Positions 53,835 through 62,844 of a stretch of DNA of 64,000 bases are shown in pieces. Each line of letters begins with the position of its first letter. Positions within the stretch are counted from its first letter, which is position 1. The notes below the pieces were generated by a model that was not told the DNA's origin, searched no databases, and saw nothing but the letters and a program-made list of their open reading frames with translations. The stretch is taken from assembly GCA_963840445.1 (NCBI GenBank), contig CAWIZC010000001.1, forward strand, positions 62,001 through 126,000, in the 5' to 3' direction. Origin of the DNA: AWTP1-13 sp963840445 (GTDB lineage Bacteria > Pseudomonadota > Alphaproteobacteria > Rhizobiales > Hyphomicrobiaceae). A program made the position numbers and the translations under genes.

Positions 53835-56158
53835 ATGACCTTGCACATCGTCTGCATCGGTGGCGGCCCGGCGGGCCTCTATTTCGGGCTTCTGATGAAG
53901 AAGCTCAATCCGGCGCACAGGGTGCGAGTGATCGAGCGCAACAAGCCCTACGACACGTTCGGCTGGGGCGTGGTGTTCTCGGACGCCACCATGGACAACA
54001 TGCGCCAGTGGGACCCCGAAACGGCGCAGGAGATCGAGACCGCGTTCAACCATTGGGACGACATCGAGGTGCTCATCAAGGGCAGGCGCATGCGCACCTC
54101 GGGTCACGGCTTTGTCGGCATCGGGCGCAAAAAGCTGCTCAACATCCTGCAGGCGCGCTGCGAGGCGCTCGGCGTCGAGCTGGTGTTCGAGCGCGAGGTC
54201 GACTCTGACGAAGAGTTCCCCGAGGCCGACCTCATCATTGCCTCGGATGGCGTCAACTCGAAGATCCGCAGCAAATACGCCGCCGCCTTCAAGCCCGACA
54301 TGATCGTGCGCCCGAACCGCTTCATCTGGCTCGGCACCGACAAGTCGTACGATGCTTTCACGTTCGACTTCCGGCGCACCGAGCACGGCTGGTTCCAGGC
54401 GCACATCTACAAATTCGACGACAAGACCTCGACCTTCATCGTCGAGACCACCGAGGACACGTTCAAGGCGCATGGCCTGGACAAAGCGGACCAGGAGCGA
54501 TCGATCGCCTTTTGCGAGGATTTGTTCGCCGAGGTGCTCGACGGTGCCAAACTGATGACCAATGCACGCCATCTGCGCGGCTCGGCGTGGCTCAACTTCC
54601 AGCGCCTGGTGTGCGGCTCCTGGAGCCACTTCAATGGCAAGAGCCACGTGGTGCTGATGGGCGATGCGGCCCATACCGCCCATTTTGCCATCGGCTCCGG
54701 CACCAAGCTGGCGCTGGAGGATGCCATCGAGCTGGCGCGGCAATTCAAGCTGATCGGCGATAAGCCCGAGCACATCCCGGCGGTGCTTGCGGCCTACCAG
54801 GAGATCCGAGCGATCGACGTGATCCGCATCCAGAACGCCGCGCGCAACGCCATGGAATGGTTCGAGGTGGTCGGCAGCCGGTATGCGGATACGCTCGAGC
54901 CCGAGCAGTTCATGTACTCGCTGCTGACCCGCTCGCAGCGCATCAGCCACGAAAACCTGCGCCTGCGCGACAAGACGTGGCTCGAGGGCTACGAGCGCTG
55001 GTTCGCCGGCCGCTGCGGCGTGCCGGTGTCTGCAGACGAGCCGGTGGTGCCCCCGATGCTGACGCCCTTCCGGCTGCGCGGCATCAGGCTGCCCAATCGC
55101 ATCGTCGTGTCGCCGATGGCCATGTATTCGGCCGTTGACGGGATACCCGGCGACTTCCATCTCGTGCATCTGGGCAGCCGCGCGCTGGGCGGCGCCGGGC
55201 TGGTGTTCGGCGAGATGACCTGCGTGTCCGCGGACGGCCGCATCACGCCTGGCTGCGCGGGGTTGTGGAACGACGAGCAGGCGGTGGCGTGGAAACGCAT
55301 CGTAACCTTCATCCACAGCATGACACCGGCCAAGGCGGGACTGCAACTCGGCCACGCCGGCCGCAAGGGGTCGACCCAACTCGGCTGGGAGGAAATCGAT
55401 CAGCCACTCGATGAGGGCAATTGGCCGCTGATCTCGGCGTCGCCGGTGCCATACCATCGCAACGGGCAGATCCCGCGCGCCATGACGCGTCAGGACATGG
55501 ATGAGGTGAAGGCCGACTTCGTGGCGGCGGCCAGGCGCGGCGCCGATGCAGGCTTCGACGTGCTGGAGCTGCATTGTGCGCACGGCTATCTGCTGTCGAG
55601 TTTCCTGTCGCCGCTCACCAACCTCCGCGATGACGAATACGGCGGCGGCCATGCCAATCGCGCCCGCTTCGCGCTCGAGATTTTCCACGCCGTCCGCGAG
55701 GTATGGCCGAAGGAACGTCCGATCTCGGTGCGCCTGTCCTGTCACGACTGGGCTGAGGGCGGCAACACGCCGGCGGACGCCGCTATCTTCGCGCAATTGT
55801 TTCGGGAGGCTGGAGCCGACCTGGTCGATTGCTCGTCCGGTCAGGTGTGGGACGACGACAAACCGGTGTATGGCCGGCTTTACCAGACGCCGTTCGCCGA
55901 CAAGATCCGCAACGAGATCGGCATCGCCACCATGGCAGTAGGCGCCATCTTCGAGGCCGATCACGCCAATTCGATCATAGCGGCAGGCCGCGCCGACCTG
56001 TGCGCGCTGGCCCGTCCGCATCTCGCGGACGCAGCGTGGACGTTGCACGAGGCAGCCAAGATCGGCGTGCGCAGCCTCGCCTGGCCCAACCAGTACCTGT
56101 CCGGCAAGAGTCAGTACGAGACCAATCTGGCGCGCGCGACGGCAGGCACGAGGGTTGA
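53835..56158 (+). CDS. Bifunctional FAD monooxygenase / old-yellow-enzyme reductase (2-aminobenzoyl-CoA monooxygenase/reductase or salicylyl-CoA 5-hydroxylase type)
   Basis: The N-terminal flavin monooxygenase domain (1-400) has IVCIGGGPAGLYFG at residue 5 and VVLMGDAAHTAHFAIGSG near 273. The C-terminal old-yellow-enzyme domain (about 405-770) has PFRLRGIRLPNRIVVSPM and HCAHGYLLSSFLSPLTN. This pairing defines the 2-aminobenzoyl-CoA monooxygenase/reductase of aerobic anthranilate breakdown and its salicylyl-CoA relatives, which hydroxylate and reduce the CoA-bound ring. The facing operon and the ligase at 59897 favour aminobenzoyl-CoA (inference). No in-frame stop precedes the SDR gene: the frame stays open to 56435. 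A TGA at 56156-56158 would terminate it if one G were missing from the GGG at 56152-56154; I use that end, but a true fusion is possible. Confidence 0.85.
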
Positions 56159-56165
56159 GGTGCAC

Positions 56166-56956
56166 ATGGCATCGCACGCATCACCGCTCAGCGGACGTCA
56201 TGCCCTCGTCACGGGGGCCGGCACCGGCATTGGCGCGGCGATTGCGGCTACCCTGGGCGTGCGGGTGCACGCGTCAGTCTTGCCGGACGACGGCGCGGTC
56301 CGCTGCAGGCACTCGCCGCGCAGGCCGGCGCCGGTGACATGCTGGTCGTGGCCGGGTTCGACGTCACCGATCCGGCCAAGGTTGCGGGAGGCGTGGCGGA
56401 GGCACGCGGCAAGTTCGGCCCCGTCGACGTCCTAGTCAACAACGCCGGCGAGGCGCCGAGCGCGCCGTTCGCCAGGACCGACTTGGCGCTTTGGAACCGG
56501 GCGCTCGCCGTCAACCTGACCGGAACCTACCTGGTGACGAAAGAGGTGCTGCCCGACATGCTGGCCAAGCGATCGGGCCGGATCGTCAACGTCGCATCGA
56601 CCGCCGGCCTGGTCGGCTACGCTCGCCTGTCAGCCTATACGGCGGCCAAGCACGGCGTAGTCGGGTTGACGCGAGCGCTGGCTGTCGAGGTCGCCACGGC
56701 GGGCATCACGGTCAATGCCGTCTGCCCCGGGTATACCGACACCGACATGATCGCCAATGCCGTGGAGGCCATCGCCCGCAAGCGCGGCGGTAGCCGCGCC
56801 GACGCTTTGAAGACGTTCACCGATGTCAATCCGCAGGAGCGGCTGGTAAGCGTCGAGGAGGTGGCGAGCACCGTGCTTTGGCTGGTGTCGGACGGAGCCT
56901 CGGCGATCAACGGGCAGGCCATCGCCATCGCCGGCGGCGAAGTGATGACCGGATAA
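56166..56956 (+). pseudogene. Short-chain dehydrogenase (3-hydroxyacyl-CoA dehydrogenase-like), frameshifted
   Basis: ATG 56166 follows GAGG and gives RHALVTGAGTGIGAAIAATL, the SDR cofactor motif. Near 56258 one base is missing (GG for a GCG codon); restoring it gives ARAGARVSLAGRRRGPL. The remainder is intact: NNAGEAP, VNVASTAG, YTAAK (Tyr and Lys of the catalytic set) and a C-terminal GQAIAIAGGEVMTG. The length is about 263 residues. In 2-aminobenzoyl-CoA catabolism a dehydrogenase of this kind would oxidise a hydroxyacyl-CoA intermediate after ring reduction (inference). The next gene starts 24 bases downstream. Confidence 0.8.
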
Positions 56957-56980
56957 GCCTTGCAACGCGGAGACTGCAGC

Positions 56981-57824
56981 ATGACGTCAGCGATGCAGAG
57001 TGAGCTCAAGCCCTTCAAGGGCTATGCGGCGCGTCACTTCGACTGGTCGACAGACGCCGACGGGCGCGTCGCCACCATCACGCTCAACCGACCGGATCGG
57101 AAGAACCCGCTGACCTTCCAGTCCTACGCCGAGCTGCGCGACCTGTTTCGCGGCCTTAACCAGGCGTCAGATGTGCGGGCGGTGGTGCTGGCCGGCGAGG
57201 GCGGCAACTTCTGCTCGGGCGGCGACGTGTTCGAGATCATCGAGCCGCTGACCAAGATGTCGATGCCGGACCTCCTCGCCTTCACCCGCATGACGGGCGA
57301 CGTGGTCAAAGCCATGCGCCGCTGTCCGCAGCCGATCATCGCTGCGGTGGACGGCATCTGTGCCGGCGCCGGCGCGATCCTGGCCATGGCGTCCGACATC
57401 CGCTTTGCCACGCCTGCTGCCAAGACCGCGTTCCTGTTCACGCGCGTCGGCCTGGCCGGGGCAGACATGGGCGCTTGTGGCATCCTTCCGCGCCTGATCG
57501 GCCAGGGACGCGCTGCCGAGCTGCTGTTCACCGGGCGGGCGATGAGCGCCGAGGAGGGCGCGGCCTGGGGGTTCTACAACCGGCTGGTCGGCGCCGAGAG
57601 GCTGCGGACGGAAGCGCAAAGCTTCGCGCGCTGCGCTCGCCGACGGCCCTTGGTTCGCGCACGGCATCACCAAGACCATGATGAACCAGGAATGGGCCAT
57701 GGGCATCGAGGAGATGGTGGAATCGGAGGCGCAGGCCCAGGCGATCTGCATGATGACCAAGGATTTCCGCCGTGCCTTCGAGGCATTCGCCGCGAAACAG
57801 AAACCGGTCTTCGAGGGCAATTGA
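56981..57824 (+). pseudogene. Enoyl-CoA hydratase/isomerase family protein, frameshifted
   Basis: A crotonase-fold protein with the oxyanion-hole motifs VVLAGEGGNFCSGGDVFEI near residue 72 and DGICAGAGAILAMASDIRFAT near 128, then ADMGACGILPRLIG near 162. One extra T at 57632 shifts the frame; removing it restores FARALADGPWFAHGITKTMM and an end of PVFEGN at 57824 (about 281 residues). I start at ATG 56981 behind GGAG, not at the upstream TTG. Members hydrate, isomerise or cleave acyl-CoA rings; in this operon it probably takes part in ring opening of the reduced aminobenzoyl-CoA product (inference). Confidence 0.82.
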
Positions 57825-57837
57825 GAGGAGAGGTGTC

Positions 57838-59016
57838 TTGTCCGCGCCCCTGACGCCGACCCGCGAGCATCTGGCCTGGCCGTTCTTCGGCCCGGAGCAT
57901 CGGGCGTTCGCCGCCGAGCTCGATAAGTTCGCGGAGTCCGGCGCGCTGGATGGCATCGATCATCACGACACCGACAATGCCTGCCGGAAGCTGGTGAAGA
58001 GGCTCGGTGACGCCGGGCTGCTGCGCGCCTGCGTGCCAGCGGGCTACGGTGGGCTGACCGATCCGCTCGAGTCGCGGCGCATCTGCCTCGCACGGGAGAC
58101 GCTGGCCTATCACGACGGCCTCGCCGACTTCGCATTCGCGATGCAGGGACTCGGCACGGGCGCCATTACGCTCGCCGGATCGGAGGCGCTGAAGGCCGAG
58201 ATCCTGTCCAAGGTCGGGGCCGGCGAGTTGATCGCGGCATTCGCGCTGTCTGAGAAAGACGCGGGCTCCGACGTCGCCGCCATGCGCTGCGCCGCGCGCA
58301 GCGACGACGACCACTATGTGCTGTCCGGCGAGAAGACCTGGATCTCGAACGGTGGCGTTGCCAACGTCTATACGGTGTTTGCGCGCACCGACGAGGCGCC
58401 GGGCACCCGCGGCATCTCCGCTTTCGTCGTGTTGGCCAGCGATCCGGGCTTCTCGATCGCGGAGCGCATCGATGTGATGGCTCCGCACCCGCTGGCGACC
58501 ATCCGTTTCAGCGAGATGCGCATACCGGCGGCGCGGCGGCTGGGCATGCCCGGTGAAGGGTTCAAGATCGCCATGCGCACGCTCGATATCTTTCGCTCAT
58601 CGGTCGCTGCCGCAGCCCTCGGGTTTGCCAGGCGGGCGCTCGACGAAGCGTTGCGATACGCTCGCACCCGCCCAATGTTCGGCGCGACACTCGCCGACCA
58701 GCAGTTGACCCAGGCCAAGCTGGGCGAGATGGCGACCATGGTCGACGCGGCCGCACTCCTCACCTATCGCGCGGCCTGGCGGCGCGATGTCGAGAAGCAG
58801 CCGACGACGCGGGAAGCGGCCATGGCCAAGATGAGCGCCACCGAGAGCGCGCAGCAGGTCATCGATGCGGCCGTGCAGATGTTCGGCGGGCGCGGCGTGA
58901 AGGTCGGCGAGGTCGTCGAAAGCCTCTACCGCGAAATCCGGGCGCTGCGCATCTACGAAGGCGCCACCGAGGTACAGAAGCTGATCGTGGCGCGCGAGCT
59001 GCTCAAGCAGGTCTGA
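57838..59016 (+). CDS. Acyl-CoA dehydrogenase
   Basis: A TTG start at 57838 follows GGAGAGG and gives SAPLTPTREHLAWPFF. The 392-residue FAD enzyme shows FALSEKDAGSDVAAM near residue 137, TWISNGGVANVYTVFART near 165, and a C-terminal QMFGGRGVKVGEVVESLYREIRALRIYEG (in pieces), with the Glu of IYEGATE near 375 as the likely catalytic base. It oxidises an acyl-CoA to an enoyl-CoA and passes electrons to ETF. It is 13 bases behind the hydratase and 13 bases before the thioesterase, consistent with one operon. Confidence 0.9.
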   Translation: MSAPLTPTREHLAWPFFGPEHRAFAAELDKFAESGALDGIDHHDTDNACRKLVKRLGDAGLLRACVPAGYGGLTDPLESRRICLARETLAYHDGLADFAFAMQGLGTGAITLAGSEALKAEILSKVGAGELIAAFALSEKDAGSDVAAMRCAARSDDDHYVLSGEKTWISNGGVANVYTVFARTDEAPGTRGISAFVVLASDPGFSIAERIDVMAPHPLATIRFSEMRIPAARRLGMPGEGFKIAMRTLDIFRSSVAAAALGFARRALDEALRYARTRPMFGATLADQQLTQAKLGEMATMVDAAALLTYRAAWRRDVEKQPTTREAAMAKMSATESAQQVIDAAVQMFGGRGVKVGEVVESLYREIRALRIYEGATEVQKLIVARELLKQV

Positions 59017-59029
59017 CCAGGGAGTTTAG

Positions 59030-59464
59030 ATGTCGACGTTCAGAATCGAGCTGACATTGCGCTTCGGGGACTGCGACCCGTCGGGCGTCGCCTATTTCCC
59101 GGCCTACCTCGATCTGTTGAACGGAGTGGTCGAGGACTTCTGGATGAAATTGGGGCATCCGTGGACGCAACAGATCAACGAGCGGTCGCGCGGGACGCCG
59201 ACGGCGCATCTGAGCTGCGACTTCGTGCGGCCATCGCGTTTCGGCGACCGCCTGACATTCGAGCTGCGCGTCGTGCGCATCGGCCGCACATCGCTCGAGC
59301 TGGCGCACCGGATCGTCTGCGGCAGCGAGGTGCGGTGGACGGCCAAGCAGGTGCTGGTTTCGGCCGACATCAGCACCGGAGCTGCAAAGCCGTGGCAGGA
59401 GGATGTGCGCGGCGCGGTCGAGAAATTCATGGAGGTTGAGGATGCATACGAACCTGCAGCCTGA
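59030..59464 (+). CDS. Acyl-CoA thioesterase, 4-hydroxybenzoyl-CoA thioesterase-like hotdog protein
   Basis: The 144-residue protein has the classic FGDCDPSGVAYFPAYLDLL motif (residues 12-30) of the 4HBT family, whose Asp activates the thioester. Such thioesterases in aromatic-CoA operons release dead-end or stalled CoA esters and free the CoA pool. Its last 23 bases overlap the RidA gene, whose ribosome site (GGAGGTTGAGG) is inside this coding region. Confidence 0.88.
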   Translation: MSTFRIELTLRFGDCDPSGVAYFPAYLDLLNGVVEDFWMKLGHPWTQQINERSRGTPTAHLSCDFVRPSRFGDRLTFELRVVRIGRTSLELAHRIVCGSEVRWTAKQVLVSADISTGAAKPWQEDVRGAVEKFMEVEDAYEPAA

Positions 59465-59837
59465 GGGCTGGGCCAAACCGGCTGGCTACGCGAACGGCAT
59501 CGCCGCGCGCGGCCGTTCGGTGTTCATCAGCGGTCAAATCGGTTGGAACGCGCAATGCCAGTTCGAGACCGACGACTTCGTCGGCCAGGTGCGGCAGACG
59601 CTGCAGAACATCGTGGCCATCCTGCGCGAAGCCGATGCGCGGCCGGAACACATCACGTCGATGACCTGGTACTTCGTCGACAAGCGCGAGTACCTCTCCA
59701 ACCTCAAGGCGATCGGCGAGGTCTACCGCAAGGTCATCGGCCGGACGTTCCCGACGATGGCGGCGGTGCAGGTCGCCGCGCTGGTGGAGGATCGTGCCAG
59801 GGTCGAGATCCAGGCCATTGCCGTCGTGCCCGAATAG
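59442..59837 (+). CDS. RidA/YjgF-family enamine/imine deaminase-like protein
   Basis: The 131-residue product begins HTNLQPEGWAKPAGYANG and has SVFISGQIGWN, QTLQNIVAILREADARPEHIT and a C-terminal IEIQAIAVVP-type strand (VEIQAIAVV), the RidA pattern; the Arg that binds carboxylates in RidA is near RARVEIQ. RidA proteins hydrolyse reactive enamines/imines, which fits a pathway that passes through 2-amino-cyclohexene-carbonyl intermediates and must release ammonia (inference). ATG 59442 is preceded by GGAGG and GAGG. Confidence 0.87.
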   Translation: MHTNLQPEGWAKPAGYANGIAARGRSVFISGQIGWNAQCQFETDDFVGQVRQTLQNIVAILREADARPEHITSMTWYFVDKREYLSNLKAIGEVYRKVIGRTFPTMAAVQVAALVEDRARVEIQAIAVVPE

Positions 59838-59896
59838 GAGGCGCGCCACCTCGTCTTGCCGCGCCATGTGTCAACCAAGCGCCAGGAGCCTCCGCA

Positions 59897-61585
59897 ATGT
59901 TCGCCAAATTGTTTGCGCGCGAGCCGGGCAAGCATCATCACCGTTCGGCCGCCAAGGGAGCTGCAGGTCTAGGGCCCAGCGCGCACGTCGATACCTTTAC
60001 GCGCGACAATCTTCCGGCCGCCGAGCTGTGGCCCGATTTGGTGCTCGATCGGCCGGAGTTCCAATACCCCGAATACCTCAACGCCGCCGTCGAGCTGACC
60101 GACAAAATGGTGGAGCGGGGCTTCGGGGACAACACGGCGCTGATCGGCAACGGCCGCCGCCGCACCTACAAGGAGCTGGCCGACTGGTCGAACCGCCTCG
60201 CCCACGCGCTGATCGAGGATTTCGGCGTCAAGCCCGGCAATCGTGTGCTGATCCGCTCCGGCAACAACCCGGCTATGGTGGCGGCCTGGCTGGCGGTGAC
60301 CAAGGCCGGCGGCGTCGCCGTCAACACCATGCCGATGCTGCGCGCCGGCGAACTGGGCAAGATCGTCGACAAGGCGGAGGTGTCGCTGGCGCTGACCGAC
60401 AGCCGCATCGCCGACGAGATCGTCGCCTGCGCTAAGGACAGCAAGTTCCTCAAGAAGGTGATCAGCTTTGACGGCACCGCCAACCACGATGCCGAGCTCG
60501 ATCGCATCGCGCTCTCCAAGTCCGTCAAGTTCGACCCCGTGAAGACCGGCCGCGATGATGTGGCGTTGCTGGGCTTCACGTCCGGCACCACCGGCGAGCC
60601 CAAGGGCACCATGCACTTCCATCGCGACCTGCTGATCATCGCCGACGGCTATGCCAAGGAGGTGCTGGGCGTGACGCCGGACGATGTCTTCGTCGGCTCG
60701 CCGCCGCTGGCGTTCACGTTCGGGCTTGGCGGGCTTGCGATCTTCCCGCTGCGCTTCGGTGCCACGGCGACGCTGCTCGAGAACGCCTCGCCCGCCAACA
60801 TGATCGAGATCATCGAGACGTATAAGGCGACCATCAGCTTCACGTCGCCGACGGCCTACCGCGCCATGATGGCTGCGATGGACAAGGGCGCGAACCTGGC
60901 CTCGCTGCGCGCGGCAGTGTCGGCTGGCGAGACGCTGCCCGCACCCGTGTTCGAGGAATGGACCAAGAAGACCGGCAAGCCAATCCTCGATGGCATCGGC
61001 TCGACCGAGATCCTGCACATCTTCATCACCAATCGCTTCCCGGATGCCAAGGGCGGCGCCACCGGCAAGCCGGTCACCGGTTACGACGCCAGGATCGTCG
61101 ATGACGACATGAACGATGTGCCCGACGGGACCATCGGTCATTTGGCGGTGCGCGGGCCGACCGGCTGCCGCTATTTGGCCGACACCCGTCAGACCAAATA
61201 CGTGCGCGACGGCTGGAATCTGACCGGGGACGATTTCGTGCGCGACAAGGATGGGGTATTCCACTTTGCTGCCCGCGCCGACGACATGATCATATCGTCG
61301 GGCTACAACATCGCCGGACCGGAGGTGGAGGCAGCCCTGCTGGCGCATCCGGACGTCGCCGAATGCGCCGTGGTCGGCGCCCCCAGTGAGGAGCGCGGGC
61401 AGATCGTCGAGGCGCACGTGGTCCTCAAGCCTGACGTGGTCGGCGACGAGGCGTGCATCAGGCGGCTGCAGGACCATGTCAAGGCGATCGTCGCGCCCTA
61501 CAAGTATCCCCGCTCGGTGAAGTTCGTGGCTGCCCTGCCCAAGACCCTGACCGGTAAGATCCAGCGTTTCAAGCTGCGGGTTTAG
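59897..61585 (+). CDS. Benzoate-type aryl-CoA ligase (2-aminobenzoate-CoA ligase candidate)
   Basis: An ANL-superfamily ligase of 562 residues with the P-loop GFTSGTTGEPKGTMHFHRD near residue 222, GSPPLAFTFGLGG near 265, GIGSTEILHIF near 370, WNLTGDDFVRDKDG near 438, ISSGYNIAGPEVE hinge and catalytic Lys in LTGKIQRFKLR at the end. The benzoate-CoA ligase branch (YKATISFTSPTAYRAMM) suits a small aromatic acid. With the monooxygenase/reductase at the head of this operon it would form 2-aminobenzoyl-CoA from anthranilate. It starts at ATG 59897, 60 bases after the RidA gene. A frame open upstream from 59543 is not part of it. Confidence 0.88.
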   Translation: MFAKLFAREPGKHHHRSAAKGAAGLGPSAHVDTFTRDNLPAAELWPDLVLDRPEFQYPEYLNAAVELTDKMVERGFGDNTALIGNGRRRTYKELADWSNRLAHALIEDFGVKPGNRVLIRSGNNPAMVAAWLAVTKAGGVAVNTMPMLRAGELGKIVDKAEVSLALTDSRIADEIVACAKDSKFLKKVISFDGTANHDAELDRIALSKSVKFDPVKTGRDDVALLGFTSGTTGEPKGTMHFHRDLLIIADGYAKEVLGVTPDDVFVGSPPLAFTFGLGGLAIFPLRFGATATLLENASPANMIEIIETYKATISFTSPTAYRAMMAAMDKGANLASLRAAVSAGETLPAPVFEEWTKKTGKPILDGIGSTEILHIFITNRFPDAKGGATGKPVTGYDARIVDDDMNDVPDGTIGHLAVRGPTGCRYLADTRQTKYVRDGWNLTGDDFVRDKDGVFHFAARADDMIISSGYNIAGPEVEAALLAHPDVAECAVVGAPSEERGQIVEAHVVLKPDVVGDEACIRRLQDHVKAIVAPYKYPRSVKFVAALPKTLTGKIQRFKLRV

Positions 61586-61687
61586 GGAGTCGAACCGATA
61601 CTCCAGACGCGAGGCGGCGGCCTGAGTCTTCGAACTGCCCAAATCGCCTGCTTTGTCGACGGCGTTCAAGCCTGAGTGGGGACTGCC

Positions 61688-62815
61688 ATGTTGCGCGTTC
61701 GGGATTTCCTTGTCGCCATTGCCGCCTGCCTGCTTTTTGCCTCACCTGCTGCAGCCGAGAAGCGCGTCGCGTTGGTGATCGGCAACTCCGCCTACGTGAG
61801 CAGCCCGGGCCTCGCCAACCCGGTCAATGACGCGAACGATGTAGCCGCCGCTCTCAAGGCGGTCGGGTTCGAGGTGGTGCTCGGCACCGACCTCGCCAAG
61901 CCCGCCTTCGACGCCAAGATCCGTGATTTTGTCCGCATCCTGGAACAGGCCGACGTGGCCCTCTTCTTCTACGCCGGGCACGGGCTGCAGGTGTCGGGCC
62001 GCAACTATCTGGTGCCGGTCGACGCCAGGCTGCAAGGCGAGCGCGATCTGGACTTCGAGGCCGTCTCGCTCGATTTCGTGCTCAAGCAGATGGAGCTGGA
62101 ACGCGAGGGCAAGACCAACGTGGTGTTCCTCGATGCCTGCCGCGACAACCCACTGGGGCGCAACCTTTCGCGCTCCATGGGTACGCGCTCGACCAGCGTC
62201 GGCCAGGGCTTGGCCCAGGTGCAGACCGGCGTCGGCACGTTCATCGCCTACTCGACGCAGCCGGGAAATGTCGCGCTCGACGGGCAGGGCCGCAATTCGC
62301 CCTTCACGTCGGCCTTGACGAAGCACATCGCCGAGCCCGGCCGCAACTTGACCTCCGTGATGGTCGACGTGCGCAAGGATGTGCTGGCGCAAACCAGCGG
62401 CAAGCAGGTGCCCTGGGACCATTCGGCGCTGACGGGAGACTTCTATTTCCAGCTCGCGGCGGCGCCGGGCAACCTGCCGAAACCCGACGGCGATGCCACG
62501 CAGAAGCGGCTGCGCGAGCTCGAGGAGCAGATGAAGAAGAAGTCGGATCCGCAGTTGACGGCCAATACGGTCGCGCTGTCCCTGGCGAAGGAGCGCCTGC
62601 GCCAGTCCGAGGAGGCGAACCGCCAAGACCAGAAGCGCCTGTATGATATCCAGTACAGCACATCGCCATCGCAGCCCGGGAGCGGCGGCAATCAAGCCAT
62701 GGAGATCGGCGCCATCCAGATGCAAATGGCACGGCGCACGCAGGAGCAGCGTCAGCTGCGCGAGGAGATCGGCAAGCTCGAGTCGGCGTTGGGGCTGACA
62801 CCGGCGTCCAAGTAG
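61688..62815 (+). CDS. Secreted caspase-fold (peptidase C14/metacaspase-like) protein
   Basis: The N-terminal 23 residues are a signal peptide (FLVAIAACLLFASPAAAE). A caspase domain follows: KRVALVIGNSAYVSSPGL, then the dyad His98 in YAGHG and Cys151 in FLDACRDNP, and PFTSALTKHI near 215. The C-terminal third (about 265-375) is charged and Gln-rich and likely helical or coiled. These proteins are common in Rhizobiales-type genomes, with roles in stress or regulated proteolysis mostly unknown; the dyad suggests an active cysteine peptidase in the periplasm. ATG 61688 was chosen over GTG 61676. Confidence 0.87.
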   Translation: MLRVRDFLVAIAACLLFASPAAAEKRVALVIGNSAYVSSPGLANPVNDANDVAAALKAVGFEVVLGTDLAKPAFDAKIRDFVRILEQADVALFFYAGHGLQVSGRNYLVPVDARLQGERDLDFEAVSLDFVLKQMELEREGKTNVVFLDACRDNPLGRNLSRSMGTRSTSVGQGLAQVQTGVGTFIAYSTQPGNVALDGQGRNSPFTSALTKHIAEPGRNLTSVMVDVRKDVLAQTSGKQVPWDHSALTGDFYFQLAAAPGNLPKPDGDATQKRLRELEEQMKKKSDPQLTANTVALSLAKERLRQSEEANRQDQKRLYDIQYSTSPSQPGSGGNQAMEIGAIQMQMARRTQEQRQLREEIGKLESALGLTPASK

Positions 62816-62844
62816 GCGCGGCGGCAAGGGAACGAGGGGTCGCG

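Noticed and set aside
53673..56177. 834-codon frame on the minus strand
   Set aside because: It is antisense to the monooxygenase/reductase with a His/Ala/Arg-rich, motif-free product; GC-rich codon bias keeps this frame open.
61586..61620. Sequence resembling a tRNA T arm on the minus strand (GGTTCGACTCC)
   Set aside because: The flanking bases do not form a T stem, and no anticodon or acceptor arm can be found.
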